From contig NZ_BDFO01000001.1 of assembly GCF_001748245.1 (NCBI RefSeq), forward strand, positions 4,906,483 through 4,970,482: 64,000 nt of DNA, in the 5' to 3' direction. A program made the translations under genes and the position numbers. The notes under the pieces were generated by a model. The model was not told where the DNA came from, searched no databases, and was given only the letters and a program-made list of their open reading frames with translations. This document shows positions 53,215-62,516 of the stretch, piece after piece. Positions within the stretch are counted from its first letter, which is position 1. Every line of letters starts with the position of its first letter. The stretch comes from Oligoflexus tunisiensis. Its GTDB lineage: Bacteria > Bdellovibrionota_B > Oligoflexia > Oligoflexales > Oligoflexaceae.

Positions 53215-53776
53215 GACCTGAGGCCTTGAAGCATGTGGCCACGTGATCATCCACGAGGCCACAGGCCTGCATGAAGGCATAACAGATCGTGGTTCCGACG
53301 AACTTGAAGCCACGTTTTTTAAGGTCCTTGCTCATCGCATCCGATTCCGCTGTGGAAGCAGGCACATCCTTCAGGGTACGCCGGGGATTCATCAGCGTCC
53401 TGCCGCCGACAAAACTCCAGATATACGCATCGAAACTGCCGAACTCCTTCTGCACCTTCAGGAAGGCCTTCGCATTGATCACCGCTGCCTCGATCTTCAG
53501 GCGATTGCGGATGATCCCTTCGTTCTGCATGAGTCTCTCACGCCGGGCCTGATCAAAACGTGCAACCTTGATCGGATCAAAATTCGCGAAGGCCTTGCGA
53601 TAGTTCTCACGCTTTCTGAGAACCGTAATCCATGAGAGTCCCGCCTGGGCTCCCTCCAGAATCAGAAACTCAAACAACGTCCGATCATCGTGGACCGGCA
53701 CGCCCCATTCGTGATCATGATAGGCCACATACAGTGGATCGTCCCCGGCCCAGGGGCAACGTGATATCCCGTTCAT
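53201..53776 (-). CDS. tag: DNA-3-methyladenine glycosylase I
   Basis: 191 residues, full length. It removes 3-methyladenine from alkylated DNA in base excision repair. Family marks: N-terminal CPWAGDDPLYVAYHDHEWG (first zinc ligands and pocket), then EGAQAGLSWITVLRKRENYR, and the C-terminal DDHVATC zinc ligands. The 3' end overlaps the lectin gene by 14 bases. Confidence 0.95.
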   Translation of the reverse strand: MNGISRCPWAGDDPLYVAYHDHEWGVPVHDDRTLFEFLILEGAQAGLSWITVLRKRENYRKAFANFDPIKVARFDQARRERLMQNEGIIRNRLKIEAAVINAKAFLKVQKEFGSFDAYIWSFVGGRTLMNPRRTLKDVPASTAESDAMSKDLKKRGFKFVGTTICYAFMQACGLVDDHVATCFKASGLTER

Positions 53777-53789
53777 GCGTTAAGCTCCC

Positions 53790-53822
53790 AAAGAAAAAGG
53801 CGGCCTCCAGGGGGAAGCCGCC
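53790..53822 (-). terminator. Rho-independent terminator of the S46 peptidase gene
   Basis: On the minus strand GGCGGCTTCC-CCCT-GGAGGCCGCC (10-bp stem, one G-U pair) is followed by TTTTTCTTT, 18 bases past the stop at 53841. Confidence 0.9.
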
Positions 53823-53840
53823 ATCATCTGCTTTTAACGA

Positions 53841-56021
53841 TCAGTGCGTGGCACGCTTGTCGTATTTCACGCCCATTTCATCCAGGATGCGATTGGCGCT
53901 GGCGTACTGATCCAGGACCCACAGCATGTACCGCACATCCACATGGATCGAGCGGGTGAAGGCGGGATCATAAGCCCAGTCCGAAATCACCCCATCAATG
54001 GTGCCGTCAAAGACGAGGCCGGTGAGTTCGGCCTTGTCATTCAGAGTCGCGGAGCCCGAGTTGCCGCCGGTGATATCAAGGTCAGCCATGAAATTCACAG
54101 GAACGGTTTTCAGCGAATCCAGCTGATAGTTTCCATAGCGCTTCTCCTTGATCAGCTCCATCTGCTTCGCCGGAACATTGAATGGCTCCTTGCCGGTGTT
54201 CTTGGCGACGATTTCCTCCAGTTTGGTGAAGGAAGGCAGTTCCACCCCGGCCCGGTTTTTGTAGCCTTGCACGGTGCCGTAGGTGATGCGCAGAGTGGAG
54301 TTGGCGTCGGAATAGAGAACCTCGCCTTGTTTCGCTTTGTAAGCGGCCAGGTTTTGCATGTACTGCGAACGCACCTGCTGGAAGCGGCCGGCGCGATCCT
54401 TGTTTTCGTTCTCCAGTTTGATGGAATCATCATAGAGCGCCACGGCCAGCTGAATGAAGGGATCCTTGGAGGCTTCGAAAGCCTTGCGGTTCGCGTTCAT
54501 CAGGTCCAGGCGTTGTTTCTCGTCACCCAGAATGGATTTCGCATAGTAATCCGCCAGAGCTTTCTTCTGCGCAGCCGCATCCATGTTGACGAGCTCCTGC
54601 AGCGCCTTGGGAATGCGTTTTTTGAATTCAGCCTTGGCTTTCTGAGCATCGCTGAGACCCAGTTCCCACAGAGCCTGATCCACTTTGGGATCGAAGCGGC
54701 GGGTCATGGCCTGAAGATTTTGTTTCATCATGGCAAGGTCGCGATCCTGATAGCCGGCTTCCCGTTGCGCGTCCGGTTTTTCCTTTTCCCGGGCCAGGCG
54801 GTAAAGACGGGAGGCGGTTTTCAGAAGATCTGAATCACCGGCCTTGCGCAGGACGAGGGAAAAGCGATCCGCTGCGTGCTCTTCGTCGAGCAGTTTATTC
54901 AGGGCGGTGAGGTTTTGCAGAGCCTGCTTGTTCTTCGCTGTTTTGAAATAATCCAGAAGAGCCTTTTCTTCAGCTTTCTTCTGCTTCAGAAGGCCCATGG
55001 CCTCATAGCCCTTCTGCTTGCCTTCGATATTTTTGCTGGCGTTGCTCAGGCCAGCGAGTTGCGCGGCATACTTGATGCCCAGCTCAGGATCCTTGGCTTT
55101 GAAGTCCTGAATCAGCGCGATGCGGCGGTCCAGATAGTCCTTGGTTTGTGGACTGGATTCGTCAAAGTAGAATTCCACTTCGCTGGCCAGACGATGCCGG
55201 TTGGTGCGGCCAGGATAGCCGGCGACCATCACGAACGAGCCTTCGTTCACGCCCTTGGTGTCAACTTTCAGGTAACCCTTGGGCTTGTAGGGAACATTGT
55301 CCTTGCTGTATTCCGCGGGAAGACCCTTCTTATCGACATAAGCACGATAGAAGGAAAAATCACCGGTATGGCGTGGCCACATCCAGTTATCAATATCACC
55401 ACCGAACTTGCCGATGGCCGAGGGCGGAGCCTGAACGAGGCGCACATCCTTGATTTCAAGCTGACGGGTCAGACGGTAGGAACTGTCGCCCAGGAAGGAG
55501 TCGATACGGCAGCGATAGCCAGGTGTTTTTTCACAGGCCGTGATCAGGTCTTTCCGACGCTTTTCGATCGCCTCATAGCGCTTGAGCCCCGTGGTCTTAT
55601 CGAGACCTTTCAAAATATCCTTGGTGACGTCCTGAATACTCTCCGTCACGAAGACTCGAGCACCCGGTGCCGCAGGCAGTTCGTCCGCCATGGTATTGGC
55701 ATAGAAACCGTTTTCCAGGAGGTTGCGTTCTGGGCTCGAATTAAACTGGATCGAACCATACGCGCAGTGATGGTTGGTCAGCACAAGACCCAGGTCCGAG
55801 ACGAACGAGGCGCTGCAGCCGCCCAGGCTGACGATGGCGTTCATCGGAAAAGCGGTTAAATCATTCAGGTTTTCCGGCTTGATCGCCAGACCTTTGGCTT
55901 TCAAATCTTTTTCAATCAATGGCAACTGCTCGGGCTGCCACATACCTTCCACGGCATAAGCGCCCGAACCTGTCAGTCCACCAAGGACCAGTACCAACAG
56001 GGGGTTCCGAAACTTTTTCAC
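53841..56021 (-). CDS. S46-family dipeptidyl peptidase (DPP7/DPP11-like)
   Basis: 726 residues. A signal peptide (NPLLVLVLGGLTGSGAYA) precedes a chymotrypsin-fold peptidase with a large helical insert. The catalytic histidine is in TNHHCAYGSIQ (near residue 85) and the nucleophilic serine in ITGGNSGSATLN (near 650); FDGTIDGVISDW follows in the S1 region. S46 enzymes trim dipeptides from peptides in the periplasm and support growth on protein. The GTG at 56021 is chosen for its GAGGAG ribosome site at 5 bases. It ends at a strong terminator. Confidence 0.93.
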   Translation of the reverse strand: MKKFRNPLLVLVLGGLTGSGAYAVEGMWQPEQLPLIEKDLKAKGLAIKPENLNDLTAFPMNAIVSLGGCSASFVSDLGLVLTNHHCAYGSIQFNSSPERNLLENGFYANTMADELPAAPGARVFVTESIQDVTKDILKGLDKTTGLKRYEAIEKRRKDLITACEKTPGYRCRIDSFLGDSSYRLTRQLEIKDVRLVQAPPSAIGKFGGDIDNWMWPRHTGDFSFYRAYVDKKGLPAEYSKDNVPYKPKGYLKVDTKGVNEGSFVMVAGYPGRTNRHRLASEVEFYFDESSPQTKDYLDRRIALIQDFKAKDPELGIKYAAQLAGLSNASKNIEGKQKGYEAMGLLKQKKAEEKALLDYFKTAKNKQALQNLTALNKLLDEEHAADRFSLVLRKAGDSDLLKTASRLYRLAREKEKPDAQREAGYQDRDLAMMKQNLQAMTRRFDPKVDQALWELGLSDAQKAKAEFKKRIPKALQELVNMDAAAQKKALADYYAKSILGDEKQRLDLMNANRKAFEASKDPFIQLAVALYDDSIKLENENKDRAGRFQQVRSQYMQNLAAYKAKQGEVLYSDANSTLRITYGTVQGYKNRAGVELPSFTKLEEIVAKNTGKEPFNVPAKQMELIKEKRYGNYQLDSLKTVPVNFMADLDITGGNSGSATLNDKAELTGLVFDGTIDGVISDWAYDPAFTRSIHVDVRYMLWVLDQYASANRILDEMGVKYDKRATH

Positions 56022-56208
56022 GAACGACTCCTCTTTCGTCAAAAGAATTTTGCCCTAACCTAGCAAGGAGAAGCCGGTTAGGAAACCGCAAAAAATTCAG
56101 CCTCCTGTCGCAACCTGGTATTTCCGGCCAGAGAGCAAACGCCGCGGCATGGGTCTTGATGAAAGGCCAGGGTGATAGTGTAACAAGTCCTGAGCACCTG
56201 AGGTTTCC

Positions 56209-57402
56209 ATGTTCCGGAAAAAATCAAGTATCGCATTGTTATCCCTGGTGTTTTTATCTCAGGCGTTTTCGTTCGCGGTGACGCTGCTGCCCAATCTACT
56301 GGCAGGAACCGGTCTGTTTTCGCCCGTTCAGGCCAGCCTTGTCCTGGCTCTGGCCTCATTGATGTCCGGCTTCTGGCAACCGCTCGTGGGGCGCTGGCTG
56401 GATGAAGGCCGCTTTCGCACGGCGTTCGCGATTATCGCGAGTGCCTATGCGCTCGGTATCGTCGCATTTCTCATCGAGGCCTCCTCCATAGCCTTGATCA
56501 TCCTCGGCGCCTTGTCGCTGGTGGTGGCGATGACCACACTGCGGACGCTGTCCACGCTCGCCATAGTCGGCCGCTTTCAAGGCGAGGAACGGGCGCACAT
56601 GGCCGGTGTTCGTTATCTCGTTTCGAACTTTGCACTCGGTGTGGCCGCCGCGATCGCCTTTCAATGGCTGGCCACGCATCGCACGCTGCTGCTCAGCATC
56701 GATTTGATGACGACTCTCGTGCTGGGATCCGGCCTGACCTGGTTTCTTTTGAGCGAACGACGCAAGCAGAGCGCGCCGGTCGTCAGCAGCGCGGGCAGCC
56801 TTGTGGTCCTGCGAACAGCGTTTCAGGCGCATGGGGTTCCCATGGCCGGTATCTGTTTGATCACCATAGGATTCATGGGGCACATCACGTATTTGCCGCT
56901 GCAGTTGACGCAACGTGGTCTGCCGGCGGTGGAATGGAATGCGCTCACCCTTTTGGTGAACACGATGACGATTGTGCTGGGCATGCATTTTCTCCGGCGC
57001 CTGACGCGCGACTGGAGTGATGGACGCCGCGGCGCGACCGGAGCGATCCTGATCGCCCTGGGTCTGGCTCTGGTGCCACTCGTTTCGAGTCCTGGCGCGC
57101 TGATCGCGGTCACGATAGTGTGGACGCTGGGTGAAATGATTTTCATTCCCTGGGAACAGGTGAAGTTTTATGAATTCTTTGGCGATGCCCAGCCCGGCCT
57201 GGCGTCCGGTGCCATTACCTTTGTGATGACTCTCTGCCAGATTCTGGCTCCGCTCTTTGCCACCATCCTCCTCATGGTGCCGGAGTTTGTGGCCTCGCTG
57301 CTCCTTTTGCTGATGCCGCTCGGCGGTTGGGCTCTTTATCGCTGGGGCGGATCCTGGACGCGGGTCCTCAGGCCTCGCGCGGTGCAAAAGGAAGCCGCTT
57401 AA
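56209..57402 (+). CDS. Major facilitator superfamily transporter
   Basis: 397 residues, about twelve predicted membrane helices in two halves with a hydrophilic middle loop (LSERRKQSAPVVSSAG). The first half has a G-R-x-x-D-type loop (GRWLDEGRFR) after helix 2, as in MFS proteins. The substrate is unknown. CTGAGG lies ahead of the ATG. Two palindromes and the HExxH protein gene follow. Confidence 0.85.
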   Translation: MFRKKSSIALLSLVFLSQAFSFAVTLLPNLLAGTGLFSPVQASLVLALASLMSGFWQPLVGRWLDEGRFRTAFAIIASAYALGIVAFLIEASSIALIILGALSLVVAMTTLRTLSTLAIVGRFQGEERAHMAGVRYLVSNFALGVAAAIAFQWLATHRTLLLSIDLMTTLVLGSGLTWFLLSERRKQSAPVVSSAGSLVVLRTAFQAHGVPMAGICLITIGFMGHITYLPLQLTQRGLPAVEWNALTLLVNTMTIVLGMHFLRRLTRDWSDGRRGATGAILIALGLALVPLVSSPGALIAVTIVWTLGEMIFIPWEQVKFYEFFGDAQPGLASGAITFVMTLCQILAPLFATILLMVPEFVASLLLLLMPLGGWALYRWGGSWTRVLRPRAVQKEAA

Positions 57403-57405
57403 CCT

Positions 57406-57444
57406 GAGGAACGTCCTCTGCTAAGGTGGATGAACATCCACCTT
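57406..57444. promoter_or_regulatory. Two consecutive perfect palindromes between the MFS and HExxH genes
   Basis: GAGGA-ACG-TCCTC (57406-57418) is followed by a 22-bp palindrome with 10-base arms AAGGTGGATG and CATCCACCTT (57423-57444). They end 12 bases before the start of the next gene, next to its ribosome site. They could be operator sites, or an RNA hairpin acting on the downstream start. No T-tract follows. Confidence 0.5.
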
Positions 57445-57456
57445 GTGAGGTTCCGC

Positions 57457-58779
57457 ATGAAAGCCGGGCTTGTTCTGTTTGCCCTCAGTCTTTCGTTGAC
57501 CGCAAACGCTGCCGAGTCACCCTATCGTCTGACTCTGCAGCTGCCTCTTTATGATAGTGCCGCCCAAAAAGTCACCGGTTTTTCTCCGAGTCTGATGCAG
57601 GCGCATGCCCTGACCCAGGACTATTACCTGGGTTCCCATCGCCTGATCGCTGAACTCTTCGGCACCGCCGATCAGGAACGCTCGCATCGCCTCGAGGGTT
57701 TCGCTCTGATCGCCTTCGATTTTTTCAGCCAGGTTCAGCCGCTCGCCACCACCTGGCTGCATGAGGAGGCGCATCGCTCGGTCCTGAATCAATATGGAAT
57801 CCGCAGTCACAACGGAGTCTACGATGCCAGCATAAGCGATGGCACCATACCCGTCGATGAAGTGCGCGATGTGGACTTGATCCGTCTGAAGAGTGAGCAC
57901 CCCGCGGATTTCGTGCGTCTTTCCACGGCCGGCATGGAAGCGGAAAGTCAGTTCGCTCTGCATCTGGAAAAAGCTCAATTTTTTGATCGGGCCCTGCCGC
58001 GGCAGCATTTTTTGATTCTCCTCTCCCACCTGGGCCCCATCAGTTATCGCAACCTGTGCGACAGTCGCAGTGGAGATGTCGCGACGCGAGACGACCTGGC
58101 CACCGAAGGTCCGGATGAAATGAAGCGCGACTTCACCGGTTTTGATTGTGTGTCCTATGTTTATGATCTATTCCGACCCGATGAACCTTATGAGGCGCGC
58201 GGCCCCCATCCGTCCGGCGAAGGCATTGCCCGGTATCGCAGTCGGGACGATCTGACCGCAACGGAGAAGGAGTATCTGCATCGCATGGCGCTTTACAGCT
58301 GGGTGAATCTCATCGATCCTTTCTGGTTTGTCTTTTCCGGCTGGGAATGGGGGGATCGGATGTGGGCGCTCACGCTGCGACATCATCTGACTCCATTCGG
58401 TCACAGCTTTGAGCAGAATGTTTTCCTGAAGGACGCGGATGTTCAGGAAGGTGGACAGCTCTTCATCGCGCGTCAGTACACCAATCAACAAAAAACTCTG
58501 CCGGGGCTGGAATGGCAATGCATCGGCTGTCAGACCTGGAGCGACGGGCTTTCGCTTGATGTGAGCACGGCCGTCTGGTGGCAGCCGCGCACACTTCTTT
58601 ATCGCGAACGGACCTGGGAGCCGGGCGGCTTCGTGGCCCTTAAACTCCACAAGGATGTCAGGACCTGGGCCGCGGTCTTTGCGGAAGTCATGAGCAAAAC
58701 CCGGGGTTGGATGGCGGATGAAATCGATCTGGCTCCTGCAACCCACGTGCGGCTCGGGATCAATCTTCGCGTGGAATAG
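57457..58779 (+). CDS. Secreted HExxH-motif protein of unknown family
   Basis: 440 residues. A signal peptide (MKAGLVLFALSLSLTANA) is followed by a region with HEEAHRSVL (near residue 105), the HExxH pattern of zinc metallopeptidases. A later WVNLIDPFWFVFSGWEW stretch looks membrane-like or buried. The C-terminus alternates hydrophobic and polar residues (FVALKLHKDVRTWAAVFAEV ... HVRLGINLRVE) and ends on a beta strand, which may mean an outer-membrane barrel or beta domain. The ATG at 57457 is chosen over 57430 because TGAGG precedes it. No family recognised; a peptidase function is a guess from one motif. Confidence 0.75.
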   Translation: MKAGLVLFALSLSLTANAAESPYRLTLQLPLYDSAAQKVTGFSPSLMQAHALTQDYYLGSHRLIAELFGTADQERSHRLEGFALIAFDFFSQVQPLATTWLHEEAHRSVLNQYGIRSHNGVYDASISDGTIPVDEVRDVDLIRLKSEHPADFVRLSTAGMEAESQFALHLEKAQFFDRALPRQHFLILLSHLGPISYRNLCDSRSGDVATRDDLATEGPDEMKRDFTGFDCVSYVYDLFRPDEPYEARGPHPSGEGIARYRSRDDLTATEKEYLHRMALYSWVNLIDPFWFVFSGWEWGDRMWALTLRHHLTPFGHSFEQNVFLKDADVQEGGQLFIARQYTNQQKTLPGLEWQCIGCQTWSDGLSLDVSTAVWWQPRTLLYRERTWEPGGFVALKLHKDVRTWAAVFAEVMSKTRGWMADEIDLAPATHVRLGINLRVE

Positions 58780-58935
58780 TCTTGCCCCACGTCTGGCGTC
58801 CTGGCAAAAAAGCTAAAAATCCCGTGCGAATCCGGAAGCTTCGCCCCGACCAACACCCCCAGGGAATGCGATTTCTGAAAGGTTGCCTGCGGACAACCGA
58901 TAAGGAAGACGCATCATCCAGACAGAGGGCTTTCT

Positions 58936-60894
58936 ATTTTCGCCAGGCGCTCCAAGCAAGGCTTCGCACGCGGAACTATCCCAGGGATACTTCTGCTGCT
59001 CCTTATTGCCCTTACGGATCAGGCTTCGGCAGCTCTCGTATGGAAACCGGATCAGACGTCCGTGATGACCGTGGATGAATTCGCCTGGTTCTGCCAGGAC
59101 GCGATTCCCCCGGAAAGCGCGGATCCGTCCCGGGTCGATTCCTCACTCTTCAAGGCCCAAACCGGATCTTTGAATCTCGGCTATCTCGTCAATCGAATTT
59201 GTTGGACGGACATTCAGATCAGGCTCGACGACGTCACGGAACATTCCGTCCATCTCGAACACGGTCAGACACAGGCGGACGTCATCCGGGTGTTCCATTC
59301 GCTGGATGGTCTGTCCTGGATGGACCTGGGCATGGCGGGCAACAATGTGCCGGCATCCCAGTGGCCCGTGCATTATCGGGCGCCAACCTTTGCCGTGAAG
59401 CTGCAGCCGGGCCTGAATCGGCTGCGCATTTATCAAAGCAGCCGCGACATCACCGGCGTGGATTGGAGAATATGGGAACCGCGAGCCTTTTATCTGGCAA
59501 GCAACTGGGAGAGCATGCTCTACGGCGGCTTCTTTGCGATCTGCCTTGCGCTGTCTCTCTATAACCTTGGAATTTTCGCCGTCAGCCGCGACCCTCTGCA
59601 TCTTTACTATTGCCTTTATCTCGGCTCCTACGGCTGGGTTCAGATGTTCCTCACGGGTTACACCAAGCTTCATATACTGACCGATGTGGGGCCTTTCCTG
59701 GGACGCATGGGCATCACCTGCATTTCCGCCAGCATATTTTTCGTCTATCTCTTTGTCGGTCGCCTGCTCGAAATGCCGAAATTCCCACGCGTAATGAGCC
59801 GTCTCTTCTGGTTCATGGCGTGGCTCGCGCTCAGCAACATCCTCATCACCACCCTCGGACCTTTCGATATCGGCGCCGGGAACTGTCTCTTGGGCTCAGG
59901 CGTGGGATCCATCCTGGCCCTGCTGTATGGTTTTTACGCCATCAAACTCAAAAATCCGCTGGCCCCAATTTTTCTGGTGGCCTGGTCTCTTCTTTTGATC
60001 GGTACTGTGATTCAGGTCAGCGCCCTCGGGGGTCTAATTGAGAGCACGCCGCTCACCCGCTCGGCGAACTTTGTCGGCGCCACCGTGGAAGCGATCCTGA
60101 TTTCCTATGCTCTGGCTTTCAAAATGAAGCGGGAAAGGATCGACGAAACCAGGCGTCGCAAGCATGCCTATTCCCAGCTCGGCAAGATGGTCTATCCGCA
60201 TCAGCTGTCCATGATGGAACAGGGTCGTCAGCTCGAGGAAACCATGCCCCTCGCCACCGGAAACGCCTGTGTGCTCTGTGTGGACATGATCGACAGCTCC
60301 AAGCAGAATATCCATGAATTGAAGCACTTTTTGCGCTGTTTCTTTGATGAATGCGACGCCGTCATGAAACGTGGTTACGTCGGAGAAGGCTTGCAGGCTT
60401 ATGGCTTTCGTATCAAGGAAATGGGTGATGGCTTTCTCTGTTCCGTCGGGTTTCCCTTTCTTCCTCCTTCCCATCTCAGTTTGCGGGAAATTGCTCTCGA
60501 TATGGCAGCCGACTTTGTCCAGAAGTTCGAGGAAACTTTGGAGCACTTTCCCATTCAGGGTTCCAGCGAACCTCTGCTGTCGATCGGCATCGCCGAAGGT
60601 CCCATCGAGGGTTTCTTCACCTTGTCCGGTATTCGGAGTTACGAGCTCTTTGGCAAAGGCATTGTGCTGGCCACCCGCTATGAGGCTCTCCGGAAAATTC
60701 ATGAAATTCCCGGCTCGGGTCATTTGATCTGCATCAAATCCACCGTTTATCAAGCGCTGCCGGCGCAGTATCAAAAAGCGTTCACCCGCTTCGTGCTGGA
60801 TAAATCGAGGCAGTATATCCGCGATGACGAGGCTGTTAAGGATTTCCATTTCCAACGCATTGCCAGCCGCCGGCGTCACGCCGCCAGCGCCTGA
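58936..60894 (+). CDS. Second 7TM-DISM receptor with cyclase domain; probable ATT start
   Basis: Taken from ATT 58936 this is 652 residues, close to the 660 of its paralogue at 1091-3073. The first GTG/ATG in frame (59062) would remove the signal peptide, which is plainly encoded upstream (basic FARRSKQGFARG, then ILLLLLIALTDQASA). AGAGGG lies 6 bases before the ATT. The DISM beta domain, seven helices and a cyclase with VDMIDSSK and KEMGDGFLCSVGFP follow. Both metal-site motifs are kept, so it should make cAMP or cGMP. A frameshift or sequencing error is the other explanation for the missing start. It ends back to back with the kinase-like gene at 60895. Confidence 0.85.
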   Translation: MFARRSKQGFARGTIPGILLLLLIALTDQASAALVWKPDQTSVMTVDEFAWFCQDAIPPESADPSRVDSSLFKAQTGSLNLGYLVNRICWTDIQIRLDDVTEHSVHLEHGQTQADVIRVFHSLDGLSWMDLGMAGNNVPASQWPVHYRAPTFAVKLQPGLNRLRIYQSSRDITGVDWRIWEPRAFYLASNWESMLYGGFFAICLALSLYNLGIFAVSRDPLHLYYCLYLGSYGWVQMFLTGYTKLHILTDVGPFLGRMGITCISASIFFVYLFVGRLLEMPKFPRVMSRLFWFMAWLALSNILITTLGPFDIGAGNCLLGSGVGSILALLYGFYAIKLKNPLAPIFLVAWSLLLIGTVIQVSALGGLIESTPLTRSANFVGATVEAILISYALAFKMKRERIDETRRRKHAYSQLGKMVYPHQLSMMEQGRQLEETMPLATGNACVLCVDMIDSSKQNIHELKHFLRCFFDECDAVMKRGYVGEGLQAYGFRIKEMGDGFLCSVGFPFLPPSHLSLREIALDMAADFVQKFEETLEHFPIQGSSEPLLSIGIAEGPIEGFFTLSGIRSYELFGKGIVLATRYEALRKIHEIPGSGHLICIKSTVYQALPAQYQKAFTRFVLDKSRQYIRDDEAVKDFHFQRIASRRRHAASA

Positions 60895-61857
60895 TCACGG
60901 CAAAGGCCAGATCAGTTCCTCCAGCTCCTCGATGGAATGCACGCGATCCAGCCCACCCGGAATGCGCAGTTGCGCCCGGAAATCACTGTAGCGATGCAGA
61001 ATCTGAAGGAGCATCAGACGTCGGCGCAGGGTCCTGTTCTGATCCGCTTCCGCATAACCATAGCCGCTGAGCAAAGCCTTCACGAGATTCGGCCGGCCTT
61101 CGCAGCTGAACAGAAGAGGACCGAGCAGATCGTATTCGGGAGTGCCGATCATGGCATCTCCGAAGTCGATCATGCCAGCGATTCGGGTGACCTCGGGCTC
61201 ATCCAGGACCAGCAGGTTGAAGGGCGTATACTCTCCGGTCAGGATCACCGGTTGAAAGGAGCCGGACAGCAGGGGCAAGGCCTTCTGCACAAAGGCATCG
61301 ACGGAGTCGGTGAACCAGCGCGGCATGCCCAGCCTTGTATGTCGAGCCCTGGCATGGGCGATCTGCTGCGCAAAAAATGGAGTCCATGCGGGAGGCAGAT
61401 CCATCAGATGACCCACCGGCACGGCATGAACGCGGGACATGATGCGGCCGATATCCTGCAGGAGCGCCGCCTTCGCCAGATTTCCGAGTCGCGGCCACAC
61501 GTTTTCCAGAGTGACACCGGGCAGACGGCTCATGATGATATAGGGCCAGTCGCCCTGGACACCGGACGCATAATACTGAGGAATCGGCAGCTGCAACTGA
61601 CCTGCAAGATGCTGCATCACCCGCCATTCGCTGACCCATTGATGTTTCAAAAAAGGCGGAAACACTTTCATGATCCACGCCTCACCCAGCGCGGCGATCA
61701 GATTGGTGCCATCGGTAAAGGGCTGAAATCGAGCCGCCAGGGCCGGATCGGGTCCCTTCTCCCGCCAGAGCGCGAGAAAGGGCTCGCGCCACAGCTCAGA
61801 CTGCAGCCGATAGCGGCGATCAAAATCATCGGGATCAATGGCGGAAGGAAAGTACAT
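60895..61857 (-). CDS. Aminoglycoside phosphotransferase-like kinase
   Basis: 320 residues, an APH/ChoK-fold small-molecule kinase or pseudokinase. The hinge region reads WPYIIMSRLPGVTLENVW and the metal motif is present (IDFGDAMIGTPEYDL). The catalytic loop is TGEYTPFN where the family usually has H-x-D-x-x-x-x-N: Thr and Glu replace His and the catalytic Asp. Activity is therefore uncertain. The ATG at 61857 overlaps the TPM gene's stop by one base (TGATG), so it is the last gene of the lemA-TPM-TPM operon. Substrate unknown. Confidence 0.8.
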   Translation of the reverse strand: MYFPSAIDPDDFDRRYRLQSELWREPFLALWREKGPDPALAARFQPFTDGTNLIAALGEAWIMKVFPPFLKHQWVSEWRVMQHLAGQLQLPIPQYYASGVQGDWPYIIMSRLPGVTLENVWPRLGNLAKAALLQDIGRIMSRVHAVPVGHLMDLPPAWTPFFAQQIAHARARHTRLGMPRWFTDSVDAFVQKALPLLSGSFQPVILTGEYTPFNLLVLDEPEVTRIAGMIDFGDAMIGTPEYDLLGPLLFSCEGRPNLVKALLSGYGYAEADQNRTLRRRLMLLQILHRYSDFRAQLRIPGGLDRVHSIEELEELIWPLP

Positions 61858-62516
61858 CACCAGCTGATCCGCAGGTGATCTTTGAGTTCATTGGGATTGT
61901 GGGTATCCGGCGGAAAGTGCGGAACCAGAATGTCCTGACATTTGGCGACCGCCTTTTCAAAGCCTTCGACGAGTTTATGATCCTTCGCGCCCTGCACAAG
62001 GTCATGGACCAGTTCCTGAAAATCCTCGGGCTTGCAGAAACGCGCAATGCCCTGATCCGCGAGGACCACGGCCTGCCGTTCAAAGAACGAAACGAAGAGT
62101 AAAATGCCCGTGCGTCCGGCCGTTGCGGACAGACCGGCTTCATAAAAAGCCAGCATCGCGCGACGTTCCGTTTCCAGTTTCTGATCCTTGCGTGGAATCA
62201 AAAGTCTTTCCACGGACGGCATACGGGCCAGGAAAAAACCGGTCAGCCCGGCGATCACAAAGGCCAGGGACCATAAAAGATCATGACCCGTCCAGCCCGC
62301 CGTGAGCACCAGAATATGCTTGACGCTGAGGGCCAGCAACAGTCCCAGCAAAGCCCCCAAAAGGTCGCTGTTGCTGGATACAGTGGACCGATAGACCAGC
62401 ATCGGGACGATCTCCCCACTGGTTTTGGTCTCGGCTTCGAGCACCGCACGTTCAATGCGTGAGGCACCTTCCAAACTTAAATAGGATCTGAGCCAGGCAG
62501 GAATCTCCTTTACCAT
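61857..62516 (-). CDS. TPM-domain membrane protein
   Basis: 219 residues. Two membrane helices near residues 50-100 (LLGALLGLLLALSV, LLWSLAFVIAGLTGFFL) split a TPM (TLP18.3/Psb32-type) domain; the second half reads TGILLFVSFFERQAVVLADQGI. It is the second TPM protein of a LemA operon. TPM proteins have been linked to photosystem repair in plants and to membrane-linked roles in bacteria; the local function is unknown. The start overlaps the upstream TPM gene by 7 bases. Confidence 0.88.
   Translation of the reverse strand: MVKEIPAWLRSYLSLEGASRIERAVLEAETKTSGEIVPMLVYRSTVSSNSDLLGALLGLLLALSVKHILVLTAGWTGHDLLWSLAFVIAGLTGFFLARMPSVERLLIPRKDQKLETERRAMLAFYEAGLSATAGRTGILLFVSFFERQAVVLADQGIARFCKPEDFQELVHDLVQGAKDHKLVEGFEKAVAKCQDILVPHFPPDTHNPNELKDHLRISW

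Noticed and set aside
56356..57387. 343-residue minus-strand frame opposite the MFS transporter
   Set aside because: His/Arg/Gln-rich shadow; the plus strand gives a clean 12-helix transporter with a ribosome site.
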